The notes: generated from the letters alone by a model not told the origin. DNA of 42,812 nt from Acidobacteriota bacterium (GCA_003223555.1 QHVM01000104.1:1-42812); one strand, 5' to 3'. Positions 1-11,454 are shown, counted from the first letter of the stretch. Program-made: numbers and translations.

Positions 1-291
1 GAGGCGTGTTCCCACGCCGGCCCTCTGGGTGCTTGGGGCGACGTACGCGTGGCGCACCAGCGCAACGTCTCCTCTGTCCTGAATTCCCATCACACCCAAC
101 AGGCGCCCCTCCTCCTCCGCGACCCAGAAGACGACGCCTCCAGCGATCTCCTTCGCCAGCTCATCCGCCGGCATGTACGGCTCGTGCCAGCGGTCTACCG
201 GTATCACGCCGCGATAGGCGCGCGCAGCGTCGTTGACGATTGCCAACATCGCTGCGAAATCCGCGTCCACGCTTTGTCGAATGACTGTCAT
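1..291 (-). CDS. GNAT-family N-acetyltransferase, 3' end outside window
   Basis: Reading the minus strand from ATG at 291 gives 97 codons without a stop before the window edge, so the C-terminus is missing. The N-terminal part has the GNAT layout: an opening strand (MTVIRQSVDADFAAML), a helix region, then a beta-hairpin VFWVAEEEGRLLGVMGI, followed by LVRHAYVAPSTQRAGVGTRL. The last stretch is acetyl-CoA binding motif A (V-x-x-x-x-Q-R-x-G-x-G-x-x-L). GNAT enzymes move an acetyl group from acetyl-CoA to an amine. The substrate cannot be told from sequence. It lies 59 nt downstream of the truncated FAD-oxidase fragment on the same strand. Confidence 0.8.
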   Translation of the reverse strand, partial: MTVIRQSVDADFAAMLAIVNDAARAYRGVIPVDRWHEPYMPADELAKEIAGGVVFWVAEEEGRLLGVMGIQDRGDVALVRHAYVAPSTQRAGVGTRL

Positions 292-350
292 TGCTTCGCG
301 AGAGCCCACCCGCGTTATGCGCGCAAGCGACGGTTGTCGAGTCTGAGCAG

Positions 351-1136
351 TTATCCCGCCTGAATGGACAGCGCGTGCCGGAACACATTCCGCGGGTCGT
401 AGCGCGCCTTGATCCGCTGCAGGCGCGGATAGTTCGCCTGGTAATACAGCGCGTGCCAGGGCACGCCCGAGGTATTCAGCGACGGGTCCGCGAGGTCGGT
501 GTCGGGATGATTGATGAATGCTCCTTCATACGCGTCACCCGGAACCGGTACGCCACCAGTCTCCGCGAACAGATCCCGATAGAACGCGCGGACCCATGTC
601 AGGTTCTTCGCCTCTTCCCGCGGATCCAGCCAGCCGGTGGTGCACGCGACGTCGAGGATCGAATCGCGTTGGGCGGAGGCGGTCGCATCGGGCGCGACGG
701 TATTGATCCGTCCACCGTAGGTTGCGAGACCCAGCATCCCGCCCATGACGTCGTGATCGGTGCGAGTCAGATAATCGTACGCGACGGCAATCTGGCGATC
801 CGTGAATCGCGTCTTGAGTAGTGCGTCTTTCACCTTGGTACTCACACCGCCCGGTGGCATCGCGAACAGATCTGGAAACGGGTTCAGCGCGAACTCGAGC
901 CAGGACATGCGCGCGAGCTCGTGGGCCTCGGGTGCCGCGACTCCATCGCCTAACGCCGCCAGATGACTATCCCACTGCCGCTCGGCGGCCGCGCCGGCCG
1001 TGCTCACGCCTCGGATGACGATCTTCCCGAACTGCTTCCGATGCAGCTCGAGGAGAGTCCAGAGCGAGACGTTCCGAGCGCTGTTCGAGACGTGGGGAGT
1101 CGTCTTACCGCTCGGCGAGTATCCGGAGATTGGCAT
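351..1136 (-). pseudogene. FAD-linked oxidase, C-terminal fragment (minus-strand copy)
   Basis: An open frame of 261 codons. From about residue 18 (near 1085) to the end it matches the C-terminal 244 residues of the plus-strand copy at 1510-2241 without gaps; I estimate more than 80 % identity. It includes the substrate-binding region and the berberine-bridge C-terminal segment NYPRLQRIKARYDPRNVFRH. The FAD-binding half expected in front of it (about 200-250 residues) is absent. The first 17 codons are antisense to the start of the other copy and are not family sequence. The gene therefore starts abruptly at a rearrangement point near 1085-1099 and is probably non-functional. The ATG at 1136 is merely the first available codon. 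Confidence 0.7.
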
Positions 1137-2241
1137 GGGCGGTCACGTGCTGGGTGGTGCGTTTGGCTTCCTCTGTCGCCAATACGGGCTCGCCGCCGAT
1201 TACCTGTATGCCGTCGAAGTGGCCACCGTAAACGAGGGCGGACGGGCGAGCAGCGTCGTGGCGACTCGGGAAACGTCCGATCCGCATCGCGACCTCTGGT
1301 GGGCGCATACCGGCGGGGGCGGTGGCAACTTCGGCGTCGTCACCCGGTACTGGTTCCGCTCGCCCGGCACATCCGGCGAGGATCCCGCCCGACTGTTCCC
1401 CCCGGCGCCGGAGTCGATCACGACCTTCAGGGCGGAGTGGAACTGGAGCGACATCGACCGGCCGTCCTTTCTCCGACTGCTCAGGAACCACGGCATCTGG
1501 TGTGAGCGAAACAGCTCCCCGAATGCCTCTCTCTGGACTCTCTTGGAGATCCATCGCAAGCAGTTCGGGAAGATCATCATCCGCGCCGTGAGCACGGCCG
1601 GCGCCGCCGCCGAGCGGCAGGTGGATGACCATCTGGCCGCGCTTGGCGCGGGGGTCGGCGCCCCGCAGGCCCAAGAGCTCGCGCGGATGTCCTGGCTCGA
1701 GTTCGCCTTGAACCCGTTTCCCGATCTGTTCGCGGCGCCCCCCGGCGGAGTGAGTGCCAAGGTGAAGGATGCGCTCCTCAAGAAGCGGTTCACCGATCGC
1801 CAGATTGGCGTGGCGCACGACTACCTCACCCGCACCGACCACGACGTCATGGGCGGCATGCTGGGGCTGGCCACCTATGGCGGTCGGATCAATACCGTCG
1901 CCCCCGATGCGACCGCCTCCGCGCAACGCAATTCGATTCTCGATATCGCATGCAACACCGGCTGGCTGGATCCGCGCGAAGAGGCGAGGAATTTGACATG
2001 GGTCCGATTGTTCTATCGGGAACTGTTCGCGGAGAGCGGGGGCGTACCGGTTCCGGGCGAGGCGTACGATGGGGCATTCATCAATCATCCCGACACGGAC
2101 CTCGCCGATCAGGCCCTGAATATCTCGGGCGTGCCCTGGTATACCCTGTATTACAAGGCGAACTACCCGCGCCTGCAGCGGATCAAGGCACGGTGGGACC
2201 CGCGGGATGTGTTCCGGCACGCGTTGTCTATTCGGGGCGGA
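351..2241. repeat. Diverged inverted repeat made by two FAD-oxidase copies
   Basis: The left arm 351-1085 (read on minus) and the right arm 1510-2241 (read on plus) encode the same 244-residue segment. They differ by scattered, mostly synonymous substitutions. They flank about 425 bp that belongs only to the plus copy. The arms are diverged rather than identical, so these are old paralogues brought together by inversion, or two loci joined in assembly. Confidence 0.7.
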
Positions 2242-2244
2242 TGA
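1099..2244 (+). pseudogene. FAD-linked oxidase (BBE type), N-terminally truncated
   Basis: Family sequence begins around 1099 with LPLGEYPEIGMGGHVLGGAF, the second half of the FAD-binding type-4 domain. It continues through DLWWAHTGGGGGNFGVVTRY, typical of berberine bridge/aclacinomycin-oxidase-like flavoproteins, to the BBE C-terminus NYPRLQRIKARWDPRDVFRH. About 100-130 N-terminal residues that hold the first FAD-binding motif and the usual covalent flavin His are missing. The first possible ATG in frame is 1135. Complete relatives are about 450-520 residues; about 382 remain here. It is head-to-head with the minus-strand fragment, so the rearrangement that joined them removed both N-termini. 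Such enzymes oxidise alcohols or sugars or form C-C bonds; the substrate is unknown. Confidence 0.7.
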
Positions 2245-2410
2245 CCTTCGCAGAAGTGAGATCCGCCGATTGGGCAGACGGCGCAGCTTTAGCGGCCGTG
2301 GAATTTGAACGGCCGGCGTCCTACGACGCCGATCCGGCGATTTCTGGAGACTCCGCCGCACCAAGCCGAGGCGGGCATGCAACACTACGAAAAGCGAGCG
2401 GAGAGAGAGA

Positions 2411-2593
2411 ATGCCATTCAAGAGCCAAGCACAGCGCAGGAAGTTCGCTGAGCTGCTGGTCGAGGGCAAGATTTCGAACGAGACCTTCGAGGAGTGGAAT
2501 CGCGCGACGGGAGGCGCGAAGCTTCCCGAGCGCGTCCGGGCCAAAGCCAGGCCGAAATCCGGGCGCAAGGCCACTTCCCGGCGCAAGCCGTAG
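2411..2593 (+). CDS. Small basic conserved protein (MPFKSxAQRR type)
   Basis: A 60-codon gene starting ATG at 2411 with the purine-rich GAGAGAGAGA just upstream as ribosome binding site. The start MPFKSQAQRRKFAELL followed by a GKISxxTFxEWxxAT segment resembles small proteins found in many soil bacteria and phages whose function is unknown to me. The C-terminal third is Lys/Arg/Ser rich (GRKATSRRKP), which suggests nucleic-acid contact, but this is inference. The preceding 166 bp (2245-2410) after the oxidase fragment show no further gene. Confidence 0.65.
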   Translation: MPFKSQAQRRKFAELLVEGKISNETFEEWNRATGGAKLPERVRAKARPKSGRKATSRRKP

Positions 2594-2609
2594 GGCCCAC
2601 TTTTTGGGC

Positions 2610-2615
2610 TAGAGT
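2610..2615 (+). promoter_or_regulatory. -10-like TAGAGT upstream of the sortilin-like gene
   Basis: TAGAGT lies 26 nt before the ATG at 2642, just after a short GCCCA/TGGGC inverted repeat that follows the stop of the small upstream gene. No convincing -35 is visible. The same TAGAnT form occurs in front of several other genes here. Confidence 0.3.
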
Positions 2616-2641
2616 GACGGCCTCTCACGGAGGCCGACTCC

Positions 2642-5589
2642 ATGCCCACGCGTCGCGTCGCCGCCATCCTGTCGTTGTCCGTCGCCGCCGCCGCGCTCGC
2701 CACCGCAGCCAAGGCCGAGTCCTACGACCCCAGCCTCTTCCGCGAGCTGCGCTGGCGGATGATCGGGCCCCACCGGGGCGGACGCACCAAGGCCGCGGCC
2801 GGCATCCCCGACCGGCCGAACGTCTTCTACGTCGGCGCGGTGAACGGCGGCGTCTGGAAGACCGACGACTACGGCCGGACCTGGCGGCCGATCTTCGACG
2901 ACCAGCCGACCGGCTCCGTCGGCGCCATCGCCATCGCGCCATCCAACCCGAGCGTCATCTACGTGGGGAGCGGGGAAGGCCTCCAGCGGCCCGACCTCTC
3001 GAGCGCCAGGGCCGCCAGATCCCGCAGATCGCCGTCGATCCCAAGGACCCGAGCCGCCTTTTCGTGGCCGTGCTCGGCAGCCCCTACGGGGCGGGGCCGG
3101 AGCGGGGCCTCTTCCGCTCCACCGACGGCGGCCAGACGTTCCAAAGAGTGCTCTACCGCGACGAGGACACGGGCGCCGTCGACGTCGTGCTCGACCCCCG
3201 GGACCCGGCGACGGTCTACGCAGTGCTGTGGGAGTCGCGCCAGGCCCCCTGGGAGAACGGCGTCTTCAACGGGCCCGGCAGCGGGCTCTACAAGTCCACC
3301 GACGGCGGGACGACCTGGCGGCCGCTCACGAAGGGGCTGCCCACCTTCGCCGGGGACGGGCTGGGCCGGATCGGCATCACGGTGGCGCCGAGCGAGCCGC
3401 GGCGGCTCTTCGCGACCGTGGAGGCCAGACGCAACGGCGGGCTGTACCGCTCCGACGACGCGGGAGAAAGCTGGGCGCGGATCAACGCCGACCCGCGGGT
3501 GACGGAGCGCGGCTCGGACTTCGCGGAGGTGAAGGTCCACCCGACCGATCCGGATACGGTCTTCACGGCCAGCGTCGTGACCTGGAAGTCGACCGACGGC
3601 GGGAAGACCTTCGTCGGCTTCCGCGGCGCGCCGGGGGGCGACGATTACCACCGGATCTGGATCAACCCGCTCCACCCGGAGATCATGCTCATCGCCTCCG
3701 ACCAGGGGGCGATCGTGACCGTCGACGGCGGAGAGAGCTGGAGCTCCTGGTACAACCAGCCGACCGCGCAGTTCTACCACGTGAGCACCGACGACGCCTT
3801 CCCCTACCGTGTGTGCGGCGGCCAGCAGGAGAGCGGCTCGGTGTGCATCGCCAGCCGCGGCGACGACGGGGAGATCACGTTCCGCGACTGGCACCCGGTG
3901 GCGGCCGAGGAATACGGCTACGTCGCCGCCGACCCGCTCGACCCGGACGTCGTGTACGGGGGACGGATCACCCGCTACGACCGGCGCACCGGCCAGGCCC
4001 AGAACATCGCTCCCCGGGCGCTGCGCTCCGATACCTACCGCGTCCTCCGCACGGCTCCGGTCCTCTTCTCGCCCACCGATCCCCACACGCTCTTCTTCGC
4101 GTCCAACACGCTCTGGAAGACCGCCGACGGCGGGCGGAGCTGGACCGAGATCAGCCCCGACCTCACGCGGCCGGCCGGGGACGCGCCGCCGAGCGTCGGC
4201 AAGTACCGGGACACGCCGGCGGCCAAGCCGAGCCGGCGGGGGGTCATCTACACCGTGGCCCCTTCCCCGCTTCAGGGGGGAGTGATCTGGGCCGGCACCG
4301 ACGACGGCCTCGTGCACGTGACGACGGACGGGGGGAAGAGCTGGACCGACGTCACGCCGGCGGCGTTGCGCGACCGGCCGTGGAGCAAGGTGTCGCTCCT
4401 CGAGGCCTCGCATTTCGATCCGGCCGCCGCCTACGCCGCGATCAACACGTTCCGCCTCGACGACCTGCGGCCGCACATCTACCGCACGCGCGACGGCGGG
4501 AAGAGCTGGACCGAGATCGTCGGCGGCCTTCCCGACGGCGCGATCGTCAACGCCGTGCGCGAGGACCCCCGGCGCCGCGGGCTCCTCTTCGCGGGCACCG
4601 AGCAGGCGGTGTACGTCTCTTTCGACGACGGCGAGAGCTGGCAGCCGCTCCGCCTCGACATGCCGGCCACCTCCGTCCGCGACCTGGTGATCAAGGACGA
4701 CGACCTCGTCGCGGGCACCCACGGGCGCGGCTTCTGGATCCTCGACGACATCACGCCTCTGCGGCAGGCGACACCCGCCGCCGTACAGGAAGGGGCCTTC
4801 CTCTTCGCGCCCCAGGAGGCGTGGCGCTTCCGCTGGAACAAGAACACCGACACGCCGCTGCCCCCCGACGAGCCGGCGGGCCAGAACCCGCCCGACGGCG
4901 CGATCGTCGACTACTTCTTGAAGGGGCCGGCGGCGGGGACGGTCACGCTGGAGATCCTGGACGGCGCGGGGGCGCTCGTCCGGCGTTACCGCAGCGACGA
5001 CCCTCTCGAGCCTTCCGTCGAGGGCCGCAACATCCCCGATTACTGGATCCGTCCGCCGCAGCCGCTCTCGGGGGCAGCCGGGCTGCACCGCTTCGTATGG
5101 GACCTGCACTATCCGCCGCCCGCGGCCGTGGAGCGCTCGTATCCGATCGCCGCGACCTACCGGAACACGCCGGCCGAGCCGCGCGGGCCGTGGGCCCTGC
5201 CGGGGATGTACACGGTACGACTGACCGTCGACGGGCGGACGCTGACCCGGCCCCTCCGGCTGAAGATGGACCCGCGCGTGAAGCCGTCCGCCCAGGACCT
5301 GCGCGCGCAGCTCGACCGGTCGATGGAGGTCGCCCGTGATCTCGACCTGACCTTCGACGCGCTGCAGCGAGTCAAGAAGGAGCACGCGCGGGCGATCGAG
5401 GGACCGAGAGCGGCCACGCTGGCCGAGCTGGAAACGAAGCTGGCCAGCCTCAACGGCCGCCTGAGCACCCTCTACACGCTGCTGCAGGAGGTGGACGCCG
5501 TCCCGACCGACGCGGCCGTTCAGGGTGCGCAAGAGCTACGGGCACAGGTCGCCTCGGCGGTGGAGGCAGCGCGGGCGGCCGCTCCCTGA
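2642..5589 (+). CDS. Secreted sortilin/BNR-repeat beta-propeller protein, apparent frameshift
   Basis: Starts ATG 2642 behind GGAGG. A Sec signal peptide (MPTRRVAAILSLSVAAAALA, cut after AKA) precedes the mature start ESYDPSLFRELRWRMIGPHR, typical of large VPS10/sortilin-like glycosyl-hydrolase-like proteins of Acidobacteria and relatives. Asp-box/BNR motifs of the SxDGGxTW kind recur (STDGGQTF, STDGGTTW, SDDAGESW, TVDGGESW, TADGGRSW, TTDGGKSW, TRDGGKSW), forming one or two beta-propellers. The last 250 residues are a beta domain and a helical tail. At about 2994-3003 the frame changes after GEGLQRPDLS, and about 20 residues expected in the family (one STDAG-type box) are missing before RQIPQIAVDP. 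Two overlapping frames (2642-~3000 and ~3000-5589) are needed to read the protein, about 982 codons. Its ligand or role is unknown; an extracellular or periplasmic location is inferred. Confidence 0.8.
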
Positions 5590-5601
5590 CCGGCGACCCG
5601 C

Positions 5602-5632
5602 GGCCCGCCGGCGGACGGCCGGACGGCGGGCC
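5602..5632 (+). terminator. GC-rich hairpin after the sortilin-like gene
   Basis: GGCCCGCCG (5602-5610) and CGGCGGGCC (5624-5632) are perfect complements around a 13-nt loop, 13 nt past the stop codon. No run of T follows (TTCGATTG), so it may be a weak terminator or 3'-end stabiliser. Confidence 0.45.
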
Positions 5633-5673
5633 TTCGATTGAAGCGCCGGTTGAGCCGCCCGTTGCGGATCGCC

Positions 5674-5702
5674 TTGACTCCCTCCGCCGGGGGGCGTAGC
5701 CT
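5674..5702 (+). promoter_or_regulatory. Possible sigma70 promoter for the NapD-like/korAB genes
   Basis: TTGACT at 5674-5679 and TAGCCT at 5697-5702 are 17 bp apart. The expected start of transcription is 60 nt before the ATG at 5768. The -35 matches 5 of 6 consensus bases; the -10 is weak. Confidence 0.4.
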
Positions 5703-5767
5703 CGGGATTCAGTTTCTATTTCCGCCCCTCGCCGTGGTGGCGGCCCCTCCCGGCGCAGGAGGATGTC

Positions 5768-6004
5768 ATGCTCGTCGCCAACCTCGTGGTCGAGACCCTT
5801 CCCGGGAAAGCCCGCGCCGTGGCCGAGCGCATGGAACAGATCAGAGGCATGGGGCGCCTCTCGGCCGACGGCGACCACCGCGTCACCGGCACCTGGACCG
5901 TCCCCGACGGCGACACCGTCGAGGGGCTCTCCGAGGTCCTGCAGGCCCTGAACCCGGAGATCCTCTGCGTGTACCCCGCCATGGTCGGGGAGGACGACAG
6001 CTAG
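5768..6004 (+). CDS. Small NapD-like protein
   Basis: A 78-residue protein with ATG at 5768 behind a clear AGGAGG-type site (GCAGGAGGATGTC). It begins with a beta strand MLVANLVVETLPGKARAVAE. The pattern beta-alpha-beta, a second strand (HRVTGTWTVPDG) and a helix (TVEGLSEVLQALNPEI) ending in strand LCVYPAMV resembles the ferredoxin-like fold of NapD, the chaperone that binds Tat signal peptides of nitrate-reductase-like molybdoenzymes. No molybdoenzyme is next to it. Instead korA starts 40 nt downstream in the same direction, so it may serve the 2-oxoacid oxidoreductase or an enzyme elsewhere. The family assignment is by overall pattern only. Confidence 0.5.
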   Translation: MLVANLVVETLPGKARAVAERMEQIRGMGRLSADGDHRVTGTWTVPDGDTVEGLSEVLQALNPEILCVYPAMVGEDDS

Positions 6005-6044
6005 GGCCGCCGCCCCATCTCGACGCGAGGGAGGAGAACAAGGG

Positions 6045-8135
<2,091 letters not shown>

Positions 8136-8151
8136 GAAAGGAACCCGGTCA

Positions 8152-9027
8152 ATGGCCACAGTGGAACTGACGCTCAAGAGCCTGGAAGGACCGGTCGATC
8201 CCGACTGGTGCCCGGGATGCGGCGACTTCGGCGTCCTCAAGTCGCTGAAGGAAGCCATCGTCGAGCTGGGCATCCCGCCCCACGAGGTGCTCGTCGTCTC
8301 CGGCATCGGATGCTCGTCCAACCTGCCCGGGTTCATCCACGCCTACGGCGTGCACAGCCTGCACGGCCGCGCCCTGCCGGTCGCCACCGGGGCGGCGCTC
8401 GCCAACCATGCCCTTCATGTGGTGGCCGTAGGCGGCGACGGTGACGGCTATGGGATCGGCATGGCCCACTTCATCCACGCCATGCGCCGCAACCTGAACC
8501 TCACCTACATCGTCATGGACAACGAGATCTACGGTCTCACGACCGGCCAGGCCTCGCCGACGACGACCGAGGGCCACAAGACGAAGAGCACGCCCCGCGG
8601 CAACGTGGAGAAGCCGGTGCAGCCCCTCGCCCTCGCCCTCGCCTCCGGCGCGACGTACGTGGCCCGCGGCTTCTCCGGCGAGCCGAAGCACCTGACCAGG
8701 CTCGTCGCGGGCGCCATCGCCCACAAGGGCTTCTCCCTCGTCGACGTCTTCAGCCCCTGCGTCACCTTCAACAAGGTGAACACGTACCCCTGGTTCAAGG
8801 AGCGGGTCTACAAGCTCGAGGACGGACCCTACGACCCGGCCGACCTCATGGCGGCCATGGAGAAGTCGCTGGAGTTCGAGCCGCGGATACCGATCGGCCT
8901 GCTCTATCGCAAGGAGAAGCCGACCTACGAAGACACCGAGCCGGTGCTCGAGAAGGGTCCCCTCGTCGATCAGCCCCTGGGACTGGGCCGGGAGGTCTTC
9001 GGCGAGCTGTTGGCCGAGACCATGTAG
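8152..9027 (+). CDS. korB: 2-oxoacid:acceptor oxidoreductase, beta (TPP) subunit
   Basis: 291 residues, start ATG 8152 behind AGGAAAGG. An upstream in-frame ATG at 8101 lies inside korA and is unlikely. It binds thiamine diphosphate and an iron-sulfur cluster and carries out the decarboxylation with KorA. DWCPGCGDFG (from residue 19) holds the conserved cysteines. GGDGDGYGIGMAHFIHAMRR with VMDNEIYGLTTGQASPTT is the TPP/Mg site and the hallmark of the KorB/PorB family. TPYxxxxNKVNTY-like PCVTFNKVNTYPWFK is also conserved. No separate ferredoxin-like delta subunit is encoded next to it. Confidence 0.93.
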   Translation: MATVELTLKSLEGPVDPDWCPGCGDFGVLKSLKEAIVELGIPPHEVLVVSGIGCSSNLPGFIHAYGVHSLHGRALPVATGAALANHALHVVAVGGDGDGYGIGMAHFIHAMRRNLNLTYIVMDNEIYGLTTGQASPTTTEGHKTKSTPRGNVEKPVQPLALALASGATYVARGFSGEPKHLTRLVAGAIAHKGFSLVDVFSPCVTFNKVNTYPWFKERVYKLEDGPYDPADLMAAMEKSLEFEPRIPIGLLYRKEKPTYEDTEPVLEKGPLVDQPLGLGREVFGELLAETM

Positions 9028-9042
9028 AGGGCCGGCCCGAGC

Positions 9043-9067
9043 GTGCGCGCAGCGGGAATGCGCGCAC
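9043..9067 (+). terminator. Hairpin after korB
   Basis: GTGCGCGCA (9043-9051) and TGCGCGCAC (9059-9067) are a perfect 9-bp stem with loop GCGGGAA, 16 nt after the korB stop. There is no T-run. It probably ends or stabilises the korAB transcript. Confidence 0.5.
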
Positions 9068-9129
9068 CCGATGCCGGCATTCGCCCGGTCTAGCCCGCAG
9101 CTTCGTTCCCGGCGGCGATAATCGATCTG

Positions 9130-11001
9130 GTGGGCGAAGCGCCAGGGCCGCGGCGACCTTCTTCCACGCCGAGGGCGGCGCGGCGCCGCCGCCATGCCTG
9201 GTGGCTGGCCGCCGCCGTGGTGCTCGTCGGCGCCGGCGCCCTGGTCGTCCTCCGCGGACGGCCGATGTCTCTGCTCCGTCGGGCGCTCACCAGCCGGTGG
9301 CTGAACCCTGTCCAGTCGGCCCGGTCCACGCCACCGCCCGCGCCGGCCGCCGAGGCGGTGCTCGACCGTCAGTGCCGCGGGCTGGCCGGCCTGGTGGCCG
9401 CGGCGGAGCGGGGCGCCCTCTTCCCCGCCGCCCCCGACCAGGTCCTGGTCGTCGTGGACCAGGGACTCGTCCAGCGGCTGCTGACCGCGCTCACGCCGTC
9501 CGAGCGGGTGATCGCCGACCGCTACCGTGTGGTCGTGACCGGCGCCCGCGTCGCCTTCGAGGACGGCTTCGCTCTCGTGCGCCTGGACGGCCGGGCGAGC
9601 CTGGCCGGAGTGGCGGAGTCGAACGTGTTCGCCGACCTCACCGTCCTGGGCGGCCTGGAGATCCCGGCCGGGCAAGCCTCGCCCGCGGTCCTGAAGGCCA
9701 GCATCCGCGTCCTGGCCGTCGATGCGCGGCGGGTCGACGTCGTGATGTCCAGCCATCAGGCCGAAGGGCTGGTGGAGGAGCTGAGCCGGACCCGGCTGGA
9801 GGCCTTCGCCGCGCTCGCCTCCTCGCTCGAGATCCCGGTCCGCCAGCAGCTCGAGATCACGATCCCCGCCGTCGGTCCCGAGGGGCCGGTGCGGATCGCG
9901 GCCGCTTCGCTGCCGCTGCGCCTCCACCTGCTCGGCGTGCAGGCCTTCCACGGCAAGCTCTGGATCTCGATGGAGGCCTCCACGGGCGCGCCCCGCGGCC
10001 CGGGCGCCCCCGCCCCGGCCATGGTTCCGCCCGCCGACGGGGGAGTCGACCTGCGCGGGCTGTCCCGTGACGAAAGGCTGCAGCGGCTCCGGGACCAGTA
10101 CCAGCGTCTCCACGAGAGGTTCGAGACCCTGCTCTCACGCGAGCCCCGCCTGCGCATGACCGAGCACGTCCCGGGCGACCTGGTGGTGGCGGTCCGGGCC
10201 GGCCTGGTCGACCAGGTGGCCCGGGAAGCGGCCCGCCGCTATTTCGACCAGGTGGCCCTGGACCTGTCGGGCATCGAGATCACCGAGTCCGGTGCGATCC
10301 ACGCGGACACGTTCCTCGGCCGCGTGGAGGCGGGACGGTGGAGCGTCGACGTGGACCTGCGCCACGTACGGGGCCGGCTGCGGACGCGCGACGCGCGGAT
10401 CGAGCTGCAGGCGGGCAACCAGGTTGAGCTGTCGCTGCCGGTCGTCCTGGAGGAAGGCGAGGGGACCGCTTCGGTCCGCTTCGCGTGGCACTCGCACGGC
10501 ATGGCCAAGATCGTGTGCCGCGACTTCGAGGTCCGGCAGGAGATCTCCGGCCGCGTTCGCCCGGAGGAGTACCCCGTCCACGGGAGGTTCGTGGTGGGCG
10601 CCGTGAAGGACTCCCTCGTCGCCACCCCGCGCTTCGATCCCGCGTTCCGGGTGAAGGTGGAGCTGAGCCGCGAGTCCTGGGCCCGCGTGCGGGCCGCCCT
10701 CGAGGCCCAGGACGAGATCACCCGCTGCGGTCTCGGCCTCGATCCCGACAAGGTCTTCGCCCAGCTCCAGGAGCTGGTGCGCAAGGGCTTCCTCGTCCGG
10801 TTGCCCCGCAAGTTCCTCCGCACCGCAGCCCTTCCCGCCGGGGTCACCCAGTCGGTCGACGTGGAGGGGCGGCGGGTGGGACTGACGGTCGCGCAGGACA
10901 CCCTCGAGATCAACCCCGAGGGGCTGTGGTATGGGATCGGCGTCCGGGCCGACATCCCGGGGGCGCCCCGGCCGGCCGCGCTCGGCAACCCACGGCCTTG
11001 A
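9130..11001 (+). CDS. Membrane-anchored protein of unknown function
   Basis: 623 codons from a GTG at 9130; another nearby start is possible because no strong ribosome site is visible. Residues 1-21 are basic, and 22-44 (HAWWLAAAVVLVGAGALVVL) are a single membrane helix, so the rest should lie in the periplasm. The remainder falls into two halves of alternating strands separated near residues 285-340 by a Pro-rich linker and an Arg/Glu-rich helix (LSRDERLQRLRDQYQRLHER). The halves begin similarly (DQVLVVVDQGLVQRLL and GDLVVAVRAGLVDQVARE), which suggests a repeated lipid-binding-like module such as the TULIP or YceB type. That is speculation from pattern. I do not recognise the family. It lies alone between the korAB hairpin and a small lipoprotein. 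Confidence 0.6.
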   Translation: MGEAPGPRRPSSTPRAARRRRHAWWLAAAVVLVGAGALVVLRGRPMSLLRRALTSRWLNPVQSARSTPPPAPAAEAVLDRQCRGLAGLVAAAERGALFPAAPDQVLVVVDQGLVQRLLTALTPSERVIADRYRVVVTGARVAFEDGFALVRLDGRASLAGVAESNVFADLTVLGGLEIPAGQASPAVLKASIRVLAVDARRVDVVMSSHQAEGLVEELSRTRLEAFAALASSLEIPVRQQLEITIPAVGPEGPVRIAAASLPLRLHLLGVQAFHGKLWISMEASTGAPRGPGAPAPAMVPPADGGVDLRGLSRDERLQRLRDQYQRLHERFETLLSREPRLRMTEHVPGDLVVAVRAGLVDQVAREAARRYFDQVALDLSGIEITESGAIHADTFLGRVEAGRWSVDVDLRHVRGRLRTRDARIELQAGNQVELSLPVVLEEGEGTASVRFAWHSHGMAKIVCRDFEVRQEISGRVRPEEYPVHGRFVVGAVKDSLVATPRFDPAFRVKVELSRESWARVRAALEAQDEITRCGLGLDPDKVFAQLQELVRKGFLVRLPRKFLRTAALPAGVTQSVDVEGRRVGLTVAQDTLEINPEGLWYGIGVRADIPGAPRPAALGNPRP

Positions 11002-11032
11002 CGCGCGACGCGGCGAGGGGAATCATCGAGCC

Positions 11033-11437
11033 GTGCGCGGGATCGCCCTCGGCCTGACCCTCGCCCTGGCCGCCGCATGCGAGGCCTCGCGGACCGGCCT
11101 GGGCGCGGTGCCGGTCGGGACGTGGGGCGGCGAGGACGCGGGTCTCGTCGTGAGCGCCGACTCCTCCCACGCCCACATCGGCTGCACCCTCGGCGACGTC
11201 ACCGGCCCGATCCCGCTCGACAGCGAAGGCCGCTTCGACGTCGCCGGCCAGTGGAACGTGGACGCATTCCCCATCGACCGCGGCATCCTCCACCCCGCGC
11301 GGCTGTCGGGACGGACCGACGGCCGGAGCCTCAGCCTCGCCGTGCGCCTGACCGACACCGGACAGGCCCTGGGCCCGGTGGCCCTCACGCTCGGCCAGCC
11401 CCCGCACATGCGCGGCTGTCCCATCTGCCGGCGCTGA
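11033..11437 (+). CDS. Small lipoprotein, unknown function
   Basis: 134 residues from GTG 11033, 31 nt after the previous stop, with GAGGGGAAT upstream. A short signal peptide ends in a lipobox (LALAAAC, Cys at about residue 16), so it should be lipid-anchored. The mature part has the pattern PVGTWGGEDAGLVVSADSSH ... FDVAGQWNVD ... LSGRTDGRSLSLAV, a small beta-barrel-like layout seen in hypothetical lipoproteins with two Cys near the end (GCPIC). The longer open frame starting at 10931 would overlap the preceding gene and lack the signal peptide at its start, so GTG 11033 is preferred. Confidence 0.7.
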   Translation: MRGIALGLTLALAAACEASRTGLGAVPVGTWGGEDAGLVVSADSSHAHIGCTLGDVTGPIPLDSEGRFDVAGQWNVDAFPIDRGILHPARLSGRTDGRSLSLAVRLTDTGQALGPVALTLGQPPHMRGCPICRR

Positions 11438-11454
11438 TTCTGATAGGCTTTGGT

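Noticed and set aside
3228-5339. Long plus-strand frame of 703 codons inside the sortilin-like gene
   Set aside because: Arg/Pro/Ala-rich composition, typical of shadow frames in GC-rich DNA, and it overlaps a clearly conserved gene in another frame.
10931-11437. Longer version of the small lipoprotein starting at 10931
   Set aside because: It would overlap the preceding gene by 71 nt and bury the lipoprotein signal in the interior; GTG at 11033 places the signal at the start.
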